Shown: positions 42,138-46,212 of the stretch, one piece after another
Layout of the letters: each line of letters opens with the position of its first letter
How positions within the stretch are numbered: the first letter of the stretch is position 1
Assembly: GCA_026391915.1 (NCBI GenBank)
Contig: JAPLCZ010000295.1
Span: 1-46,212 of the forward strand
DNA: 46,212 nucleotides
Source: Bacteroidota bacterium
Lineage (GTDB): Bacteria > Bacteroidota > Bacteroidia > CAILMK01
Direction: 5' to 3'
The notes under the pieces: model-generated
The model's database searches: none
What the model was told of the DNA's origin: nothing
The model's input: only the letters and a program-made list of their open reading frames with translations
Program-made: the position numbers and the translations under genes

Positions 42138-43409
42138 ATGCAAAACGCCGCCATCCGAATTTCCAACCTCAGCAAATCTTATTTTATAGGAGAGAAAATT
42201 AGCAGTGATGCCACTTTGGTTTCTGCTTTTGGCAGATGGCTGAAAAGAGTTTCCACCTCAGAGAAAAAGAAATTGATTTGGGCACTTAAAGATGTTTCAT
42301 TAGAGATAAAAGAAGGAAGCATTACAGGGATTATTGGGCGCAATGGCGCAGGAAAAAGTACCCTCTTAAAAATTTTATCAAGAGTAACAGAACCCAGTAC
42401 CGGCAGGATAGAAATGCATGGAAGAGTTGCGGGTTTGCTGGAGGTAGGCACAGGTTTTCATCCTGAGTTGACGGGTAGAGAAAACATTTACCTCAACGCT
42501 ACTTTGTTGGGTATGCGCAAACATGAAGTAGATAAAAAACTGGAGGAAATTATTGCCTTTAGTGGGGTGGAGGAATTCATTGATACGCCCATTAAAAAAT
42601 ACAGCAGCGGGATGAAAGTGAGGCTGGCTTTTTCTGTGGCTGCTTACCTTGAACCTGAGATTTTAATAGTGGATGAAGTGCTGGCAGTGGGTGATGCCGC
42701 CTTCCAACAAAAATCTATGGGCAAGATAAATGATGTGGCAAAAAGTGGAAGAACAGTTTTGCTGGTGAGCCATAATATGGCATCCATCCGTAGCCTGTGC
42801 ACAGAGACTATTTTTTTGGAAGAAGGCAGGGTAAAAATGCAGGGAGAAACCAATGAGGTAGTGCGCACTTATCTGCAAGAAAACATCTCTGATAAGCCCC
42901 ACCTTTTCGGAGAGGAATTGACTGTAAAAACAGAACGTCATCTGGAAGAAAAAACGCCTTCTGTTTTCCTGAATCATGTCAGGATTTGTGACGCGAATTT
43001 TAACAACAGAAACGAGTTTTATTCTGATGAAGAAATACTGATTGAGGTGGGTTGCAAATTCACTTCTGCCATTAAAGATTTGAGGATTGTTGTCACGATT
43101 TCTGATGAAGAAAATAACGCAGTATTGATTAGCCAAACTTCGGATTCTGAGGGCTTTGTTACGGCGAATAATCATGTGGCAGCGGGTGAGTATATCAGCC
43201 GTTGCAGCATACCCGCAAATAGTTTTGGCAATAGTTATTTTTATGTTTCGGTGGATGTAATTAACCCCTATAGCGACCACCTCATCCTAACTCGTGCCCT
43301 GAGTTTCAAAGTGATTTTTAAGGGCTATAATAACATACAATTGGGTAGCTTTGGTGAGGCATATATGCGCCCTCAGTTGGGGTGGGAGTTTATAGAAAAT
43401 AAAGGTTAA
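42138..43409 (+). CDS. Wzt-type polysaccharide ABC transporter ATP-binding protein
   Basis: Energises export of a lipid-linked polysaccharide such as O antigen. The ATPase domain (about 1-240) has Walker A GRNGAGKST at 67-75, the signature YSSGMK at 155-160 and Walker B ILIVDE at 175-180. The GLLEVGTGFHPELTGREN stretch is typical of the Wzt/KpsT/TagH group. A C-terminal beta-sandwich (about 265-423) is the carbohydrate-binding domain of Wzt that reads the glycan's terminal modification, often a methyl group. It starts 3 bases after the methyltransferase gene, which fits that logic. The membrane partner Wzm is not visible in the window. Confidence 0.9.
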   Translation: MQNAAIRISNLSKSYFIGEKISSDATLVSAFGRWLKRVSTSEKKKLIWALKDVSLEIKEGSITGIIGRNGAGKSTLLKILSRVTEPSTGRIEMHGRVAGLLEVGTGFHPELTGRENIYLNATLLGMRKHEVDKKLEEIIAFSGVEEFIDTPIKKYSSGMKVRLAFSVAAYLEPEILIVDEVLAVGDAAFQQKSMGKINDVAKSGRTVLLVSHNMASIRSLCTETIFLEEGRVKMQGETNEVVRTYLQENISDKPHLFGEELTVKTERHLEEKTPSVFLNHVRICDANFNNRNEFYSDEEILIEVGCKFTSAIKDLRIVVTISDEENNAVLISQTSDSEGFVTANNHVAAGEYISRCSIPANSFGNSYFYVSVDVINPYSDHLILTRALSFKVIFKGYNNIQLGSFGEAYMRPQLGWEFIENKG

Positions 43410-43412
43410 TAT

Positions 43413-44069
43413 CTATCTCAATATCCCATAATTAATATTAGCTGTTATGCCTGCAATTGTAACTGCTTTATTGGTTGTTAAAAAACCTGTAGCCCCTATT
43501 CCCCATCTATCAAAAGGAACAAAAAGGAATTGGGATTGGGCTACAAAGCCCACACTTTCATAGGCGGATTTTTGATTGAATTTATGTGTGGTTCCCAAGA
43601 ACCCTTGCGTAAAACTCATCCCGATTTCGGATGAAAGTATTACACGCTTTTTTTGCAATGCATATCCCGCCGTAAAGCAACCAACATTAAATATTTCAAG
43701 CTTGCCTGATATATCCAATTGTTCTCCATGCTTTATTGATGCACCAGTAATAAAACCCTTTTCTGAGAGAAATGAACTTGTAAAAGAAACAGTTCTCATA
43801 GGATTAACACCAGGGTAATAAGCATCAAAAAGATGAGAATTTCCATATCCAAAAGCTACCCAAATTTTGGAGCTATCCTTTTGAATTTGTTTACCATTCT
43901 CCTGACCAAAAGAAAGGTTTGACAATAGAATGAAAAGTGCAAAAAGGGGAAGAGGTTTATGGATAACAAATATATTTATTGATATGACGAATGCAAAGAT
44001 AAATGGTGAGTAGTCAAGAGACCTCACCCCAACCCCAGACCTCATCCGTCCTTCGGACACCTTCTCCAA
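43413..44069 (-). CDS. small outer-membrane-type protein with uncertain start
   Basis: The body (from about residue 56) reads like a small beta-barrel: alternating strands such as WVAFGYGNSHLF and a C-terminal ITANINYGILR. A hydrophobic export signal (PLPLFALFILLSNLSFGQ) precedes it. The upstream codons, including the TTG at 44069 and an ATG at 44045, lie inside an E1 repeat and upstream of a consensus -7 element at 43994-44001. Downstream of that element there is no in-frame ATG or GTG before the signal. So either a non-standard start (ATA around 43985) is used, or the gene is damaged. No family assigned. Confidence 0.55.
   Translation of the reverse strand: MEKVSEGRMRSGVGVRSLDYSPFIFAFVISINIFVIHKPLPLFALFILLSNLSFGQENGKQIQKDSSKIWVAFGYGNSHLFDAYYPGVNPMRTVSFTSSFLSEKGFITGASIKHGEQLDISGKLEIFNVGCFTAGYALQKKRVILSSEIGMSFTQGFLGTTHKFNQKSAYESVGFVAQSQFLFVPFDRWGIGATGFLTTNKAVTIAGITANINYGILR
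43994..44001 (-). promoter_or_regulatory. Bacteroidota -7 element TATCTTTG inside the annotated frame of the 43413 gene
   Basis: Exact TAnnTTTG match on the minus strand. If used, transcription starts near 43987, which rules out the repeat-derived start codons. Confidence 0.5.
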
Positions 44070-44155
44070 AGGAGAAGGAAAAAGCTCCTAAGCTACCTTC
44101 GCTGTAAATTAGCAGGCGGTAAAGTCCTCTCCTTTGGAGAGGATTTAGGTGAGGT
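44022..44155. repeat. inverted pair of dispersed repeats E1
   Basis: A direct-orientation copy at 44022-44081, interrupted by about 24 extra bases that themselves form a small hairpin (GTCC-TTC-GGAC), faces a reverse copy at 44124-44155. Both contain the CTCC-AAA-GGAG palindromic core. The pair fills the gap between the divergent genes at 43413 and 44186. Confidence 0.7.
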
Positions 44156-44185
44156 TTTAATTTTCTTTAGCTTCGCATAACTTTT

Positions 44186-45277
44186 ATGCGCATTTTCTAC
44201 GCCTCACACCAGCAGGGGAATCATAATCCCAACTCCAAAACATGGTATAATAATCTGTACCTGCCGCTTTGTGATATTGCGAAAGAGGTAGTGCCTTTTG
44301 ATTTTGATTTAACAGAATTTGCCCTGCACCAAGATGAAACTATTCCGCAAAATGCTGAGTGGCTAAAACTCAACAGACCTATGTTGGAAGAACAACTCCT
44401 CACGCAAATCAAAAAAGAAAATCAGCGGAAAAAGATTGATGTATTCTTTAGCTATTTTGCCAGTAGTTATTGTAGCAAATCCGTGATTGAAGAAATAAAA
44501 AGCCTTGGCATCCTCACAGTAAATTGGTTCTGTAATGCCTCCTACCAATTTCATTTAATAAAAGACTTAGCACCTGCCTTTGACTACTGCCTTGTACCCG
44601 AAAAATTCAGATTATTAGATTACCAAAACGCTGGGGCAAACCCCATTTATTGCCAGGAGGCAGCCAACCCAAACGTATGCAAAAACCTAAACCTATCTCA
44701 AGATATTGATGCCTCTTTTGTAGGCACGCGCTACGCAGATAGATACCTTTACCTACGTCAATTATTTAATGTAGGCGTAGCGGTGCAGGTGTATGGGCAA
44801 AACTGGCAGCGCACTAAAAAAGACAGTTTTAAAGGACTCATCCGCACTGCCTATGAGTTAGTTTCCGTGAGCAAAAATCTACCTGAAAATGCAATGCATC
44901 CCTTTGCGGATGATGCCGAAATGCTACAGATTTTTAACCGCAGCAAAATCAACCTTGGTTTTTCTGTTTGTGGAGATACTCACACTGCCAAAACCACAAT
45001 ACGGCAGGTGCGCCTCCGTGATTTTGAAGTGCCCATGAGCGCAGGTTTTTATATGAGTGAAACCAACCCTGAGTTGGCGGATTTCTTTGAACCCGAAAAA
45101 GAAATTGTGTTTTTTAGCAATGCCGAGGAGTTGGCAGATAAAGCAAAATTCTATTTAAAGCATGAAACCCTCCGCAACCAAATAAGGATGGCGGCACACA
45201 AAAGAGCCCTCAATGAACATAGTTGGCAAAAAAGGTTGAAGGGGGTGTTTGGGGAGATGGGGGAGTTAAAAGTTTAA
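44186..45277 (+). CDS. CgeB-like glycosyltransferase family protein
   Basis: A 363-residue cytoplasmic protein. The N-terminal half (1-170) has a GT-B-like fold with MRIFYASHQQGNHNPNSKTW; the C-terminal half (about 230-355) has the CgeB/spore-maturation-like glycosyltransferase motifs: SKINLGFS, RLRDFEVPMSAGFYMSE and FFEPEKEIVFFSNAEELADK. Family members transfer sugars onto surface structures. It lies close to the FkbM/Wzt genes on the same strand, separated by the minus-strand gene at 43413. A small palindrome (GCATAA-CTT-TTATGC) spans its start codon. Confidence 0.85.
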   Translation: MRIFYASHQQGNHNPNSKTWYNNLYLPLCDIAKEVVPFDFDLTEFALHQDETIPQNAEWLKLNRPMLEEQLLTQIKKENQRKKIDVFFSYFASSYCSKSVIEEIKSLGILTVNWFCNASYQFHLIKDLAPAFDYCLVPEKFRLLDYQNAGANPIYCQEAANPNVCKNLNLSQDIDASFVGTRYADRYLYLRQLFNVGVAVQVYGQNWQRTKKDSFKGLIRTAYELVSVSKNLPENAMHPFADDAEMLQIFNRSKINLGFSVCGDTHTAKTTIRQVRLRDFEVPMSAGFYMSETNPELADFFEPEKEIVFFSNAEELADKAKFYLKHETLRNQIRMAAHKRALNEHSWQKRLKGVFGEMGELKV

Positions 45278-45316
45278 AGTTTCAGGTTTAATGTTATGGG
45301 AGAAGTCAGTTTCATT

Positions 45317-45324
45317 TATCTTTG
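45317..45324 (+). promoter_or_regulatory. Bacteroidota -7 element TATCTTTG for the lipoprotein gene
   Basis: Exact TAnnTTTG match, 23 bases upstream of the ATG at 45348. Confidence 0.55.
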
Positions 45325-45347
45325 CTTGACGTCTTGAAAAAAATATA

Positions 45348-45968
45348 ATGAGATACATTTTTAAAATTATTTTACTCATTCTTTCAATAGCTATTTTGCA
45401 ACAAAGCAGCTGCAAGAAAAAGGAAACACCAACTTACTATATTGATAAAACCTTTGCAAAATATGTGGATTTTCCAGTAGGTAGTTGGTGGGTATATAAA
45501 GATACTATTTCTGGTAAAGTAGATTCTGTAAAAATGATATATTCTGTTAGAATTTTTATTGGTGAAGCTAATCCTTTGGCAAATTATGAAAAACTTGGTA
45601 CGCAGTATATCATCTTCAATGAAACAACTAAGGACACAATAATTGGTAACACTTATGCCAATGCTCCAAACAAGTATATCCACAACGAATCTATTGAAAA
45701 ATATGCTATTATGGGATTGCCAAGGCTTTATTACCCTTTTACAATTGGCAATAACAGCGGCTATCAATATGGTCCCTCAATAGCTAGTGTAGATAGTATT
45801 GAGACATTAAATGGGATAAAATATAAAAATGTAGTTACCACACATTATGATTCATCTGGATATGGCAACGCACTGGAATCCGTTAAATATGCTGAAGGAG
45901 TAGGTGTTATTTACAGAAAATTTTTTAATGGGAAAACTTCCATTTTAATAAATTATAAAATCAAATAG
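45348..45968 (+). CDS. lipoprotein of unknown function
   Basis: A 206-residue protein with a lipoprotein signal (residues 1-22, lipobox LQQSSC) followed by Lys-Lys-Lys-Glu. The mature part is beta-rich and Tyr-rich: FPVGSWWVYKDTISG, then later strands and a C-terminal YAEGVGVIYRKFFNG. The opening V-G-x-x-W-V-Y pattern recalls Bacteroidota surface lipoproteins, but I cannot name the family. It has its own promoter element and is the last gene of the window. Confidence 0.75.
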   Translation: MRYIFKIILLILSIAILQQSSCKKKETPTYYIDKTFAKYVDFPVGSWWVYKDTISGKVDSVKMIYSVRIFIGEANPLANYEKLGTQYIIFNETTKDTIIGNTYANAPNKYIHNESIEKYAIMGLPRLYYPFTIGNNSGYQYGPSIASVDSIETLNGIKYKNVVTTHYDSSGYGNALESVKYAEGVGVIYRKFFNGKTSILINYKIK

Positions 45969-46212
45969 AAACGCCTATTTCAAATACCTTTCTTCAAAGA
46001 GCAAGCAGTTGCCAGTGCGGTTGCCAAACACAATTCCATTGCGAGGTGCGTTGGGCTGAATAGAACCCCGAAGGGCATGAATTCCTTAATAAATAATTAT
46101 ACTCATGAATAAAGCGGGGGTGCGCAAAGGCTTGTGGGCGGAAGCCTGCCCGAATGGTACAGGCGGGCATTTTCTATTCTTGAATTTTTGGTTACTTTTT
46201 GTTCAAGCAAAA
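45969..46212. other. window-end intergenic region with repeat-like hairpins
   Basis: No complete gene. A 7-bp GC-rich hairpin (46144-46168, GCCTGCC with GGCGGGC) and an inverted CTTGAA/TTCAAG pair at 46179-46207 resemble common dispersed intergenic repeats. On the minus strand a 36-codon open frame ending in LLFEERYLK is bounded by a stop; it could be the end of a decayed gene. Confidence 0.4.

Noticed and set aside
42663-43280. 205-residue open frame on the minus strand within the Wzt-type gene
   Set aside because: It lies wholly inside a clearly recognised ABC ATPase gene and shows no family features of its own.

Overview
The window comes from a member of the Bacteroidota, most likely a Chitinophagales/Sphingobacteriales-like environmental lineage. 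Four things point there. Many genes are preceded by the phylum's sigma-factor -7 element (TAnnTTTG), several with a TTTG box 19-20 bases upstream. One secreted peptidase carries a type IX secretion C-terminal sorting domain. The ribosomal block rpmB-rpmG-DUF4295-ftsY and the cluster yceD-rpmF-plsX-fabH-efp-accB-accC have the gene order usual in this phylum. Most intergenic regions lack Shine-Dalgarno sequences and are AT-rich.

Layout. Bases 1-9500 hold housekeeping and accessory genes: an M1 aminopeptidase cut by the window edge, a DUF2442/DUF4160/DUF2442 trio, pyrD, a TMEM175-like channel, a DUF502 protein, dapD, a SIMPL protein, an unusual DgkA-Ogt chimera, a LysM lytic transglycosylase and a lipoprotein. 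Bases 9500-14060 are envelope genes: a cell-wall amidase, divergent LptD, and an MCE/MlaD protein. Bases 14070-15800 are the ribosomal-protein/ftsY block. Bases 15958-20570 encode a large TPR protein followed by an outer-membrane barrel whose 5' end looks deleted. Bases 20640-25935 are the leftward fatty-acid/translation operon, with a clear promoter and a GTG start for yceD. Bases 26150-34330 are a leftward defence region: hsdR-hsdM-hsdS, then a SIR2-like gene with a zinc-binding insert, a small gene, and a DUF433/PIN-like pair. Bases 34330-36340 are the most unusual part: an array of 13 imperfect 21-base units that stays open in one frame and encodes Cys/Thr/Leu heptapeptides, next to a 325-residue protein I do not recognise. 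Bases 36350-39200 carry a degenerate Fic-like protein with a REC-PAS-LytTR regulator, and an orphan PaaD. Bases 39260-45970 hold a T9SS-sorted M23 peptidase and surface-polysaccharide genes (double FkbM methyltransferase, Wzt-type ATPase, CgeB-like glycosyltransferase).

A theme of the window is genome rearrangement. Two families of dispersed hairpin-like repeats (here called E1 and E2) occur between genes. One copy of each lies in frame inside the double-FkbM gene and forms the linker between its domains. A repeat also supplies the apparent N-terminus of the 43413 gene. The DgkA-Ogt chimera and the start-less barrel gene look like deletion products. The best candidates for something undescribed are the 21-base heptapeptide array with its neighbour and the degenerate-Fic/LytTR pair. 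All calls rest on reading the sequence and translations by eye; no database search was run.
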